From contig NC_084794.1 in assembly GCF_963169125.1 (NCBI RefSeq), positions 113,188,358 through 113,252,357 of the forward strand: a stretch of 64,000 bases of DNA, read 5' to 3'. Numbering within the stretch: the first letter of the stretch is position 1; the number at the start of each line of letters is the position of its first letter. The notes beneath the pieces were generated by a model. It was not told where the DNA came from, did no database searches, and was given only the letters and a program-made list of their open reading frames with translations. The position numbers were made by a program, and so were the translations under genes. This stretch comes from Humulus lupulus. Taxonomy: Eukaryota; Streptophyta; Magnoliopsida; Rosales; Cannabaceae. Shown one piece after another: positions 1 through 10,678 of the stretch.

Positions 1-143
1 GCATACAACATACTCATAATCATATTAATCATGCATGCCACATAGTCACGTATTTAACCAATTAAACATACATATATCAAATTATGCCTTCCCGGCACGC
101 TAATCAAGGCACTAAGCCCTATTAGCAATTTTGGGTCGTTACA
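1..143 (-). repeat. Partial LTR, 5' end of a minus-strand Ty3/gypsy element
   Basis: Read on the minus strand the sequence begins TGTAACGACCCAAA and continues through the 'GGGCTTAGTGCCTTGATTAG' block that opens the other LTRs in this window (143, 19981, 44455, 59265). The terminus at 143 abuts coding sequence of an Athila-type integrase, so a second element has inserted there and most of it lies left of the window. Its other end and target duplication cannot be seen. Confidence 0.75.
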
Positions 144-144
144 G

Positions 145-255
145 ATTCATCATGAGAAGATGGGACACTTTAAAGTGAATGGTCAGAGATTAAAACACTA
201 TTTGGAAGGACCGATGGAAAAATGCAAGTCTGTGTTGATTTTGGAACCCCTTTGA
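145..255 (+). pseudogene. Integrase C-terminal tail of an Athila-type Ty3/gypsy element
   Basis: A 36-codon open frame ends in TGA at 253-255 and contains the segment FKVNGQRLKHYLEG. This is the conserved end of the integrase in Athila/Tat-lineage polyproteins, followed by the usual downstream tail. The rest of gag-pol lies left of the LTR insertion at 143 and is not in the window. Lineage assignment rests on this motif plus the downstream env-position ORF and the TGATA...TATCA LTR. Confidence 0.7.
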
Positions 256-1216
256 ATTGGGTTTTTAGCGTCTGGCTAAATGATGTTAAAGACAGTGCTA
301 TAGGAGGCATTCTTATACTTTATTTTAGTTTTTGTGTTTTTTTTTTGTTTTAATTCTTAATTAGTTGAACAATTTTATTTAATTTAGTTTTGTATTTGCA
401 AATATTTATTTATTATTTTTAGTAAAATGTATGTAAAAATCGTTCAATTCGTGAAAAGACTGTTTTGAAATTAGTCTGAAGGTCAAGTCGCGATTTGAGC
501 TTGTAAGTCGCAGCTTTAAACTAAGTCAGAGAGCATGTTAAATGAAGGAGGAGGTGGGCCACGACTTGAGCTTATAAGTCGCAGCCCCAAGACATGTTAG
601 AGAGCATATGGGGTCTTGTAGTAGAGGCGGGTCGCGACTTGGGTTTCGAGGGTCGCGGGACCTGTGAACTAGAAATTTAAAAAAAAAAATTGAGTTGGGC
701 CGCGACTTGCTATGGCTGGGTCGCGGCATGCCTCTGTCAGAAGGGGAAAATTTGTTTAAATTCATTTTTTTCTCAGCCTACAACCCTCATTTCACAATTT
801 CCTTCTTCCAACACAACTTGTTTTGCAAAATCTCTCTCCTTTTTACATTTCCCTTCTTCTTAAAATAATCATAAAGCCACACCCACTACTTCCTACATAT
901 ATATTTTCCTTCTTTCTTTCTTTTAATCAAAACCTAAATTGTTCAATTTGTGACATTGAAGATTGGAGGAGCAATTGAAGAGTGAGCAATCTCCAAGACT
1001 CAAAGGCAGGTAAGTTTTTCCTTTTTAATGATCTTGAATTTTTTTATTGAAGTATTTTTGTGACAATAGATTGAATTGGAATTTTGGACTCCATTGATAG
1101 TATATTTTGTGTTCTTTGAGTTGGGATTATTGGGGTATTATTCAATTGCGGAAATAAGATAAATTAGCGGAAGTGTCGCTGAATTTTTGTTGTAATATTT
1201 GGTGCATTATGTGATT
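256..1216 (+). other. Non-coding spacer of the Athila element, with a palindrome ladder
   Basis: AT-rich sequence between pol and the env-position gene. It holds four palindrome pairs (487-727, listed separately), a poly-A run near 670-690 and a consensus splice donor at about 1007 (caggtaagt). Athila elements often express the ORF after pol from a spliced RNA, so the donor could be relevant, but I cannot place an acceptor. No other gene is visible. Confidence 0.5.
487..727 (+). repeat. Palindrome ladder, Athila internal copy (4 pairs)
   Basis: Eight boxes of the GTCGCGAC/GCCGCGAC/GTCGCAGC type start at 487, 507, 558, 578, 631, 652, 699 and 720. Within a pair the boxes start 20-21 bp apart; pairs start 71, 73 and 68 bp apart. 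Sequence between boxes is only loosely conserved, so spacing is kept better than sequence. The same word and metric recur in the 3' LTR at 4148-4395. Confidence 0.75.
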
Positions 1217-2454
1217 ATGGGACCACGAAAACAACCTGATAGGGCTGCTTCTACTAAAATTACTAATCGCCCTTCCACTTCCACTCCCCGCACCCAACCG
1301 CCCCAACCACAGCCAGCCCCACCACCATCTCCTCAGGAATTTGATCCTACTCGTTTTATTAGTAAGGATGCCTTTGATCATTATCAAAGGTTATCTCAGC
1401 GTTAAGTAATTCAAGAAAGAGGCATGGAATATCAAGATGAACCTTATCTCTAGGAAACTTATGACCTAATTCGGGCTGAAATTCAACGTCGCCATAGGAA
1501 ACTTTTTGTGGATCATAAAATGCCAAAGACCAACTGTTCTATGGTTTATGAATTTTATGCAAATTTTCCAGGAGCAATTAATAGGAAGGTTTTTGTGCGA
1601 GGGGTTTGGTGGAATGTAATATTGATAATATTGATGCATTATATCGACTATCGATGTTGTCACAAGAGGACGATGAATATTATCAACTAGCTTATCATAG
1701 TGAGATTGATTGGGTTGAAGTGGCAGAAACGTTAGGCATTCCCGGTGCTACTTTTGTAATGCAAAATGGAGAGCCAAAGCATTTCAGACACTTTCAAATG
1801 AATTAGGTGGCGCGGGCCTGGACTCTCTTTGTGAGTGCGAGGCTTATGCCCAACACTCACTTATCTGAAGTGGGAACTGATTGGTGTCTTCTTGTCTATG
1901 CTATCATGACGGGACTCTATGTAGATATTGGACAAGTTATCTGAACTAGTATCCGAGATTTATGCTGAATGACTACTACTGCTGGTTTGGGGCATGGATC
2001 AATGATTACCGATTTATTTGATGTTTGAGAGGTACCTAAGTATCCTAGTTATATTTTTAGGAAGGAAATGGGGCCCATTTCTCGCGCTTCTATGTTTAAA
2101 TTCAATGCCCCATCTTTGGAGCCACCTGCACCACAGCCCCGGCCTGTGAGAGTTGAAGAAGAAGGAGATGCAGCCGATGAACCCATCCGTGCCAATGCTC
2201 AACTAGAAGAATCAAGGGCAGCTGAGGAGGAAAGGAGAGGAGCTTATCCTCAATTTTTGGCACTTGAGGCTCCACCGAATCCGCAGTTGGCCAGATTGGA
2301 TTATATCATCCGGCAAAACCAACACACTCATAATTATTTGGGGGAGCTTCATGATTATCATCGAGCTCAGGCAGACAGGAAAAATGAGTTGGTTTATCGG
2401 TGGTCAAATCAGGAGGAGGACAAGCATTATTTTCCTTATCCACCACCCTTTTGA
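1217..2454 (+). pseudogene. Env-position ORF of the Athila element ('putative plant transposon protein' domain), broken
   Basis: Starts MGPRKQPD with a Pro-rich N-terminus (about residues 15-45), then the domain usually found after pol in Athila/Tat elements: FISKDAFDHYQRL, VYEFYANFPGA, KVFVRGVWW, ARLMPNTHLSEV and LLVYAIMTG are readable in order. The tail is acidic and Glu/Arg-rich with a likely helical stretch. It is dead: in-frame stops near 1403 and 1454, a frame change near 1610, and further stops from 1804 to about 2030; only 2068-2454 is open again. An upstream ATG at 1199 is in frame, but 1217 gives the usual short basic start. The function of this domain is not established in general. 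Confidence 0.7.
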
Positions 2455-3861
2455 CATGATTCGTACTAGGTAAGTTTTCTTTCTTTACTTATTTTTAAAC
2501 ATTAGGGACCATGTTTATCTTAAGTTAAGGGGAGGGAGCTTATTTTTCCTTTCATTTTGTTTGTGTTTGTTTTGTTTGTTTAGATTGTGTTATTGTTTGG
2601 TGTAGAGTTTTGTTTTAGTGTGTGTTTAGTACCAACATGAATGATGGTTGACAACAAGTGCTAATGAGAACAAATTGAATGTTATGCGTATAATCCAAAG
2701 AAAATGAAATCTAAAGAAAAAAATCTAGATGCTTGATTGAAAACTCTGTTAGTTCATTTTAGTTAAGACAACATTTGTTGAATATCTTGTCATGATGTTT
2801 AAATTGATGTTTTTGATATTGATTATGCTTGTTAAAATTGGTTAGTGGATTAATGAATGGAAAGTGGAAATTATTTTCTACAATTCTAGAACTTGCTTAC
2901 TAGTTATTTGAGGCGAAATAATATATCATGTATGCTTAGGAATATGATTTAGGCTATCATTTGGATCGTTTGAGCTTTTCTTGCCGACATGAAATTATTT
3001 AGGAATATATCATGTATGCTTAGGAATATGATCCTTTGTTTACCCCTTTTGAGCCTAACATTGTATCTTTTGTTTTAAGCCATTATTTTAACCTAATACT
3101 TGAAATTTGGTTAGATATTCGTCCCTAATATACTATGAGCACATGATTGAAAAAAGTTATGGGGATTGATGTGTAATTGGGTTTATTTGTGAATATAATG
3201 GGATTAGAAAATGAAAAGTGAAAAAGATTAGAGAGAGTATATATATTGAAAAAAAAGTTCAATAAAAACTACACTCCCAATATGAATATATAAAAGAATC
3301 AAGTTTGGGGGAGTGTAGTTATCATCTGAGAAAAAAAAAGTATATCTCTCTAAATAAAATCAAGAAAGGGGATTATGGGATTATATTTACTACGGGAGTA
3401 AAGTCGGTGATTTTTGGTTATGTGCTTATAGTAGAGTGAGCTTAAAAATTACTTTCTCATCTACCTTTACCTAAGCCATCATTACAAGCTTATACAAGTC
3501 TTATCGATTCTTATGCATATCATGATTTATATTAGTGGAGAATAGCAAGTAAGTGAGCTTATGGAATTATTTTGTTTGAATGGATTGATTGGAAAGAATT
3601 TGGTTAGCATAATTTATTTCAAATACGTTTATTTAATGATCATGACTTGGTAATCCAAAATGTTAGTAGACTAAAGTGTGTTGATGGAGTGTTTTGATTA
3701 GAATTCTGGATTGCATAAACTGTTGAGTATTTTTATGAGAATTATATGTTTAGCATTCATGATTTTGAGGCATAAGTGTTGTTGTTTGTATAATTCATGT
3801 TGTGGACGTTGTCTTTGTTGTTAGAGTCTATGTTTGTTTTGAGTGCTCGAGGGCGAACAAA
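2455..3861 (+). other. Athila 3' untranslated internal region
   Basis: No gene is visible. A purine-rich tract at 2521-2540 and a polypurine-tract-like stretch at 3300-3318 (caagtttgggggagtgtag) lie well upstream of the tract at the LTR border. A 29-bp segment beginning aatatatcatgtatgc occurs twice, about 81 bp apart, near 2922 and 3003. The remainder is AT-rich, with only short random frames. Confidence 0.55.
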
Positions 3862-3880
3862 GAGTAAGTTTGGGATAGTT
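3862..3880 (+). other. Polypurine tract of the Athila element
   Basis: Purine-biased sequence (gagtaagtttgggatagtt) lies immediately before the LTR start TGATAACTCC. This is the expected place for the plus-strand priming tract of an LTR retrotransposon. Confidence 0.6.
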
Positions 3881-5324
3881 TGATAACTCCATTTTAGTGT
3901 TGTTTTAGGATGTGTTTTTGTGGTAATCTTGAGTCTTTATGTTTGTTTTGTGCAAGATTACGCTTGTTTTTGTCTTTGTAGGTTGGTGCGTTGAATCATG
4001 AGATAAATGTGGAAAGAAGAGGAAATGGTGAAAAACAGGAGCTTTCAATGGTCTCTTTAATCAAAATGGTGCTAAGGACGAGTTATAATATGTTTTTGAT
4101 GAAGAAAGGATGTTGAAAGGCTTAAATTTAAAAATAATGGAATTAGAGTCGCGGCATGGGTTTAAGGGTCGCGACTCTAGTCAAGTCAGAAGCTCAAGGT
4201 TGCTGAAGGGAATTAGAGCCACTACTTGTTCTTATAAGTCACGGCACTAGTGGAAGTCTGAGGCTAACCCAGGAGGGCATTAACACATGGGCCGCGACTG
4301 GGGTTTAGAGAGCCACGGTGCCTGAAGACCTACTCAGACTTTGAAGGGCCTTAAAAATGACACGGGCCGCGACCTAGGAAAGGCCAAGTCGCGGCTCGCC
4401 TATAAAAAAGAAAGAGGAATTCGTGTTTTCTTTAGTATAAATTCAGACTTTATGTTTTAATTAGGGTAAGGTCCGATTTTAATTACGAGTTTAGAGATAA
4501 AATTTGATTCTAAGATTAGTTTTTCTGCACTTTGATATTTTTTTTATTTCTTCTTCAAGTCTTTGAATTTTATGTTTTGAATAATTATTTTGTTGTTTTA
4601 GTCATGTCTGATATGAACTAAACACTTCTATCTAGGGTTTAATGTAGTCTCTTGGATTTCTATTTAATCTTATTATGATGTTCTATTGATTCTTCTTCTT
4701 TATTCTAATCTATATAATGTTTGCTTAATGCTAGTAAATACCTGATCAATATTTGCTTGATTTATGATTTTGATTCAAAATTCGAAAGGTGAGAATTGAA
4801 TATGCTATCTTTATATAGACATAGGTTACATATTGGACGAAAGTACTTGTATGGCTTGTGTAGTAATTAGGTTTCTGTGCTTAATGCCTACTATATGCTT
4901 AAGTTTATCATAGAGATGTAGAAAACATGCATATAGGTTGAGATCTTATATCTTGAAAAAGAATAGGAATGGATTTTTGTTAACCTGGTATTAGAATAGG
5001 AAGAAAGAAATTAAGAACTGATTAATAAAATTAATAAGTTGAAAAGTTGATGAAGTTAACACCCTAGGTTTTTAATTATTGAATCAATCTTTATTCTTGC
5101 AAAGTTTATTTTAATTTTAAGTCTTAGTTTAAAAATCACTCTATTGTCGACAGCCAAATAGAAATTTAAAAGCATTTATTGGTAATTGGTTGGTAGTCCT
5201 TGTGGGAATGATACTTTATTTAGTATCTATATTACTTGAATTGATTACGTATACTTGCATATCATATTTTCACGATCAGTTTCAAAGGGCTTAACCTATA
5301 GCTAAGTGTTGTTCTACACTATCA
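3881..5324 (+). repeat. 3' LTR of the Athila-type element
   Basis: 1,444 bp bounded by TGATAACTCC and CACTATCA, giving the inverted termini TGATA/TATCA. It directly follows the polypurine tract and encodes nothing. It contains the palindrome ladder at 4148-4395. The matching 5' LTR and the target duplication partner are outside the window. Confidence 0.8.
4148..4395 (+). repeat. Palindrome ladder, Athila LTR copy (4 pairs)
   Basis: Boxes start at 4148/4168, 4218/4238, 4291/4312 and 4366/4388. The best are GTCGCGGC, GTCGCGAC and GCCGCGAC; the second pair is degenerate (GCCACTAC, GTCACGGC). Intra-pair spacing is 20-22 bp and pair period 70, 73 and 75 bp, matching the internal ladder at 487-727. 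Confidence 0.75.
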
Positions 5325-5505
5325 AGAGGTAATGGAAATTTGTGGTTTATTTTTTTTTCTTGGTTGATTGATTTTTCATTAGAAAGGGTATGTTAGAATT
5401 GTGGTGGTTGTTTTGCATGAAGGGTATGTTTTGTCTTGATACTCTTGGTTCTTGAAATAAATGAATCCATGATTTTTTTTGGAAAAGAAATGTGAGTTTG
5501 ATAAA
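5325..5505. other. Unassigned sequence between two elements
   Basis: 181 bp of T-rich sequence between the Athila LTR end and the Tek0 LTR start. It matches no other part of the window and holds no ORF or recognisable site. It may be original target DNA or an older decayed repeat. Confidence 0.4.
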
Positions 5506-6640
5506 TGTAACGTCCCAAATTCCCTAACAAGGCTTAATGTCTTGATTAGGGGCTAGGAGGGCAATAATTGAATTAATTATGTGTTTATGTGATTATATAC
5601 ATGATTATGTGAGTTAGGTGAGTTATATTATGATATGACTATGTTTGCATGTTTAATTGTATTAAATATGCACGTGGACCCGTTTCTTGATAGAAGGCCA
5701 TTTTTGTAATTTTGACTCGGAGTATAATTGTAAATATATGTGTGTTTGTGATTTAGACCACATTATTATGTGGATATATTTGGGTTACTCAGCACGAGAT
5801 GATCCTAGTGAGCAATTTAGCGGTTTAGTCACAACAAGGTCAAATACCCGGGTCAGGGTGAACTTAGGGGTAATTTGACAATTTAGTACATTACCAGAAT
5901 TTATCGGGTAATGGGAAGTTATTTGGCGATTACTTAGGAAATTATGAGGTATTAATTGAGATTGGCGGGAAATGGTGGCAAAATACCATGTTGCCCTTGA
6001 GGGCATTAAAGAACTAAGTAAAGGTTAGGGGCGTTTTGGTCTTTTACAAGCCTTAGGATAAGTCTAGTAAGGTAAGGAGAAGCCTTCAGAAATTAAAGGA
6101 AAGACATTTCACTCAGCTCTCTCTCTCTCTCTCTCTCGGTTCTCTCTTTCTCTCTTAGTGGGTGTTGGGGTTTTGAGATTTTTGAAGAAGGATTCTTGAA
6201 TTTAAAGGCTTGAACGTGATCTTAGAACCGGGAAACTATTTAAGTTGCAACTAGGAGTTCGAATCCCAACTAAGGAAACGTTTTTGATCCAGTAATCTCT
6301 CAGTTCCATTTTCATTTTTGGTGTTCTTGAGCTTCAAAGCTCAAGATGGGATTTATGTGTTTCTATGGAGATTTTGGTTATATTGTGGTGTTATATTGTC
6401 ATTTTGGATTAATTACTTTGAGTTTATAACTCAATTCTAGGTTTGGTTGTTAGTTGTGGTGAATTCTATGGGATTTGGCTCAGAGAAAAGCTTTGAAAAT
6501 ATAGGTTCGCGGAGTTGCGCCGCGGAGCTGTTCTTTGAGTGTCGCGGTCCGCATAAACTCATAGGCTAGGGCAGTTCTCTGAATCGCCTTGGCACCACGG
6601 TTCCTAGTGGGAGATAGCTTAAGGGCTCTTTGTGGATGGG
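5506..6640 (+). repeat. Truncated 5' LTR of Tek0
   Basis: It contains the superfamily start block, a CT microsatellite (6117-6138), the conserved 'gatcctagtgagcaatttagcgg' region near 5802 and a small palindrome cluster near 6506-6548 (TTCGCGGA, GCGCCGCGG, GTCGCGGT). The last 1 kb expected from related LTRs, including the splice-donor-like motifs and the PBS, is missing. The right boundary is approximate. Confidence 0.65.
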
Positions 6641-6645
6641 TTCTC

Positions 6646-8650
6646 AAGGATAGCTACCCCCATTGACAGAGTTGACACGCAAGAACCAGAAGTTTGCGTG
6701 GTCAGATAGGTGTGAGAACAACTTCTAGGAGTTGAACAGTGTTTGATTACAAATCCAGTACTAAGTCTTCCAACAGATGAGGGGAAGTTTGTGATTTATT
6801 ATGATGCCTTGAGACAGGGTTTGGGCTGTGTTCTTATGCAGGCAGGGAAGGTGATTGCTTATACATCACGTCAGTTGAAAGAATATGAACAGAGATACTC
6901 TATGCATGATCTGGAGTTAGTAGCGGTGGTCATTGCACTAAAAGTATGGAGGCATTACCTGTATGGGGAGAAGTGTGATGAACATGAGACAGAGGCGTTG
7001 GTTAGCGTTGGTGAAGAATTATGATTGTGAAATCCTATATCACCCAGGGAAAGCCAACGTGGTGGAATATGCCTTAAGTCGGAAAGGTCCGGGACAATTA
7101 TACAGTTTGAGACAGATATCCAAGGAATCGGTAGAGTATATGACTAAAGCAGGGATAAGTTAGTAGTGGGCCAGTTAGCCAACATCACCCTATAGTCTAC
7201 TCCTCTAGAGAGGATAAAGGAAAGTCAGTTGAATGATCCATAACTGATGAAGATTAGAGGGGATGTCTTAGCTGGAGTGGCTAGGGCCTATACAGTGTCA
7301 GAGATGGGCTTAGTGAGATACAAGGGTTGGATCTGTGTTCCGATGAATACTGTTATTAGACGGGAGATTGATGAATCTCATACCACCCCTTACTCTTTGC
7401 ATCCAGGCACCACAAAGATGTATTAGCATCTGAAGACTTTATATTGGTGGCTTGTTATGAAGAGTGATGTAACCAAATATGTGGCTAAGTGCCTATCGTG
7501 TCAGCAGATCAAGGCTGAACATCAGAGGCCAACAGGGCTATTACAGCCTTTGGATATCCCAAAATTTAAATGGAAGGGCATCACTATGGATTTCATGTTT
7601 GGGTTGCCCAGGATAGTGGATCAACATGATTCGGTGTGGGTTATCGTGGATCTATACACCAAATCAGCTCACTTTCTACTAGTGAGGATGACTTATATAG
7701 TTGACCAATATGCAGATCTCTATGTGAGAGAGATAGTACGTCTTCATGAAGCTCTAAAATCAATTGTGTCAGATCGAGACCCCACATTTACTTCCAAGTT
7801 TTGGGGAAGTTTGCAAGAAGTTATGGGCACACAGTTGAAATTTTGTACAACTTAGCATCCTCAAATAGATAGTCAGTCTAAGAGGACGATTTAGATACTG
7901 GAAGACATGCTTCAGGCATGCGTTTTGGACTTTGAAGGGTCCTGGAATAAGTATTTTCCTTTGATAGAGTTTTCCTACAATAACAACTATAAGTCAACCA
8001 TTATAGTGGCCTCTTATGAGATGTTTTATGGTAGTAAGTGTAGATCGCCCATTCACTGGGATAAGATGGGTGAAAGGAAATACTTAGGTCCTGAAGTAGT
8101 TCAGAGGACCAATGAGGCTATCGAAAGGATTAGAGCTCAGATGCTCACATCACAGAGTGGACATAAAAGTTATTCAGATCCGAAGTGCAAGAACGTGGAG
8201 TTCCAAGTGGGAGACTATGTCTTCCTTAGAGTTTCACCATTGAAATGGGTGAAAAGGTTTGAGAAGAAAGGCAAGTTGAGCCCTAGATTTGTAGGAACTT
8301 TTGAGATCCTAGAGTGGATTGGTCAGGTGGCCTATGGATTGGCCTTATCTCTGACATTGTCAGCAATGCACAATGTGTTTCATATTTCGATGCTTCAGAA
8401 GTATGTATCAGATGAGGCTCATGTATTGAGTTACAAAGATTTGGAACTACAAACCGATCTATCCTATGAAGAACAGTTAGTTCAAATATTAGACAGGAAG
8501 GACAAGGTCCTAAGGAAAAAAAAACCATACTTTTGGTTAATGTATAATAGAGTAAAAACAAGGTCGAGGAGGCAACCTGAGAATTGGAATCAAACATGTG
8601 GGATCAGTATCCCGAGCTGTTTAGGTAAAATTTCAAGTACGAAATTCCTG
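6646..8650 (+). pseudogene. Tek0 pol remnant: RT end, RNase H, integrase, chromodomain
   Basis: In order: RNase H N-part ([15 protein letters not shown], 6800s), integrase zinc region ([10 protein letters not shown]...CLSCQQ, 7380-7510), integrase core (ITMDFMFGLP; IVSDRDPTFTSKFW), the GPY-like region (LSPRFVGTFEILEW) and a decayed chromodomain-like tail. A deletion of roughly 70 bp near 6977 removes the [11 protein letters not shown] segment with an RNase H catalytic Asp. The integrase region that normally reads HPQTDGQTER reads HPQIDSQSKR, so the catalytic Glu is Lys. Nonsense codons occur near 7193, 7423, 7853 and 7891. The C-terminus shifts frame after 8515. It cannot encode active enzymes. 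Confidence 0.85.
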
Positions 8651-8655
8651 TAAGG

Positions 8656-9421
8656 TGTAACGACCATCAAAATATACAAGACCCAAACATGCGGAAATCT
8701 ACACTTTTACTTTAAATCATTGTACCAAAAATCCATATAAAAAACTTTTAAAAAAGGTTGCGTGTGCACACTTTTAGTTTAGCAAACAGAAAGCAACTTC
8801 TCTTCCACATAGTTATAACAAAACAATTATCCCAAAAGAATAACAAACTTCCAGCTTTTTCTTTTCAAAATGGTGATCCATCAAAACCCTCCCAGGTCAG
8901 GCCACATGTACGTATCCACAAGCATACTCTAGTGCTCATTACTCCACTTTGCTTTTGCACTTACCTACAACATGAAACAACTAGGTAAGCGAAAACGCTT
9001 AGTAAGAATAGCCTTGCACACAAATATACTAAACTTAGTAACGGGTTGACCTAAGGTAGATATCACTACCGATCACTAGGGTATTGGATAAATTCCAACC
9101 CTATCATACAATTCTTAATAATAGCCATACAGAAAATCAAGTACATTGGTTGTGCCCAACAACCCATTTTCATACATATCATATCAACCTGCATTCAGAA
9201 AAATCCCCAGAACATACAATATGGATAACCATATCTGAACAATAACTTTGGTTGTTTCTAACTACCAAGTTCACACATAACACAATAACCTGCACTCAGA
9301 AAATTCTCAGAACATACAATATGGATAACCATATCCACACAATAACTTTGGTTGTTTCTAACAACCAATTTCACACATAGCATGATAACATGCACTTAGA
9401 AAATTCCCAGAACATACAATA
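8656..9421 (-). repeat. LTR-G, 3' segment (minus-strand LTR, split by Tek1)
   Basis: The plus strand starts TGTAACGACCATC at 8656, which is the 3' end of a minus-oriented LTR. A 'cttacctacaac' block near 8961 matches the fourth splice-donor-like motif of the other LTRs. The segment is interrupted at 9422 by Tek1 and resumes at 60461; both sides carry the same 'cctgcactcagaa' repeat unit. The bases before 8656 (TAAGG) do not match those after 63884 (ACGGC), so no target duplication supports a simple insertion. Confidence 0.6.
9187..9421. repeat. 100-bp tandem repeat inside LTR-G
   Basis: Units beginning ACCTGC/ACATGC start at 9187, 9288 and 9388, a period of 100-101 bp, and share 'cagaacatacaatatggataacc'. 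Tek1 inserted in the third unit. A diverged further unit is visible after Tek1 near 60482 (cctgcactcagaagattcttagaa). Confidence 0.8.
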
Positions 9422-10491
9422 TGTAACGTCCCAGAAATTTAGAAAGATAATTCAAGCTTTGATTAGCGTGCTGGAGAGTGTAATTTAATATTTGTGCAAT
9501 TAAGTGTGTGTAATTATGAGTATAAATGTGATTATGTGAATTTAATTATGTTTAAAGTCACATGCCTGGTAAACTTGGGCATTTCTGTAAATTGAACCCG
9601 CTGAGGGTATGCGTGTGGATTTATGCTATGTGCTTTGTGTTTCAGCATTTGGGGATTCTGTCCCGCGGTATTAGCAAAAAGTCACAAATATGGTTATTAG
9701 TGTTTAGTTGTGAGTGGTAACAAGTGGTAACTCTTGGTGTCAGTAACTTTTGTGAAATTAGTGGGAATAAGTGATCTTCTTGCAAAAGAGTGAAATGACT
9801 AGGTTACCCTTGAGGTTTAGTATAGAAGTGAGTTAGAGGGAGGAGTAGAATGGTCATTTAGGCTCTAAATTAGACAAACCCGCAGCTGAAGGTTAACTTT
9901 CACGTTCTAGGCTTCTCAAGAGTCTATTGGTCATTTGGTTCAAGTTTTCAAGAAGAAAGAGGAGAGCACAAGACTAGACAACTGGCTTTTGAAGGAAATT
10001 GGAAGTGAATTCAAATTGAGGAAGAGATTAGTATCCATCCATACCTAGGTATCTCGAAATCTAAGAAGATGTCAGAGATTTTCATGTGGTTTAAGGTCTT
10101 TTATGTTGTTCTTGAGGAATGTGAATTTGATTTTTGAATTTGGGTTTTGGGATGAAGTTTTGAGGAACTTAAGCTTGGAAATTTGAGGATTGAAGCTTGG
10201 AGTGGCATTGGAGGCAGCCTAGGGTCAAAATTCTGCTCTAAATGTAAGGTTTCCTTTAAGTTTTTGAAAAGTTTCTAGTTAGGGTTAAACTTTGTGCAAT
10301 TTTAGATCATTGAGTGATTTAGAGTTTGGATGTGAGTTTGGGTTTGTTTTTGATGCATATGTGTTGTTTATGTTGTTTATTAGGAGTTTTGGGTCCAATT
10401 GGGACTTAGGTACACTTGGGGAATGATTTGGGTAAGCTTGGGTTCGGAAAAATGGTGGAAAAACCAATGTTCGTTTCTGGGTTCTATAGGG

Positions 10492-10587
10492 AGCGCTACA
10501 ACGCTACTCTTTGGGCGCTATAGCGCTAGGGGTCCTTCTGGGTTCTATAAGTAGTGCTATAGCGCTACTTCTTGGGTGCTACAGCGC
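10492..10587 (+). repeat. Palindrome ladder, Tek1 5' LTR (2 pairs)
   Basis: Boxes AGCGCTACAACGCT (10492-10505) and GCGCTATAGCGC (10515-10526) form the first pair. AGTGCTATAGCGCT (10553-10566) and GTGCTACAGCGCT (about 10575-10587) form the second. Centres within a pair are about 22 bp apart and pairs about 61 bp apart. Both pairs follow a 'gggttctata' lead, so the 61-bp unit is itself an imperfect tandem duplication. A decayed copy is in the 3' LTR at 17515-17595. Confidence 0.75.
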
Positions 10588-10653
10588 TAGGCAAAAATTC
10601 AGGAAGGCAAATTTTTCAGTATTTGAGAATTTGTTCCGGGGGCTCGAGGGTCG

Positions 10654-10678
10654 ATTCCACCACCTCGTTTGGTGGAAT
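10654..10678 (+). other. Conserved LTR hairpin
   Basis: ATTCCACCA (10654-10662) and TGGTGGAAT (10670-10678) form a perfect 9-bp stem with a 7-nt loop. The same stem occurs in the Tek1 3' LTR (17657-17681, one G-to-C-side change), LTR-C (39740-39764) and LTR-F (57802-57826). LTR-B has a 7-bp version (55812-55836). It always lies between the palindrome ladder and the third AGGTAAG motif. Confidence 0.7.

Larger units (their letters stand above)
5506..8655 (+). mobile_element. Tek0: internally deleted Tekay-like chromovirus remnant
   Basis: Begins with TGTAACGTCCCAAATTCC, the LTR start of this superfamily, at 5506 (preceding bases ATAAA). LTR sequence runs to about 6640 and then passes straight into the end of the RT domain (IATP) near 6650. 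PBS, gag, protease and most of RT are therefore missing. The pol remnant ends at about 8650 with the usual 'aaatttcaagtacgaaattcctgtaagg', where LTR-G replaces the expected 3' LTR. A deletion plus a later event at the 3' side explains this best. Confidence 0.7.

Noticed and set aside
8283..8597. 104-codon antisense ORF over the Tek0 integrase end
   Set aside because: Shadow of pol; similar antisense frames occur at 16272 and elsewhere because pol is conserved.
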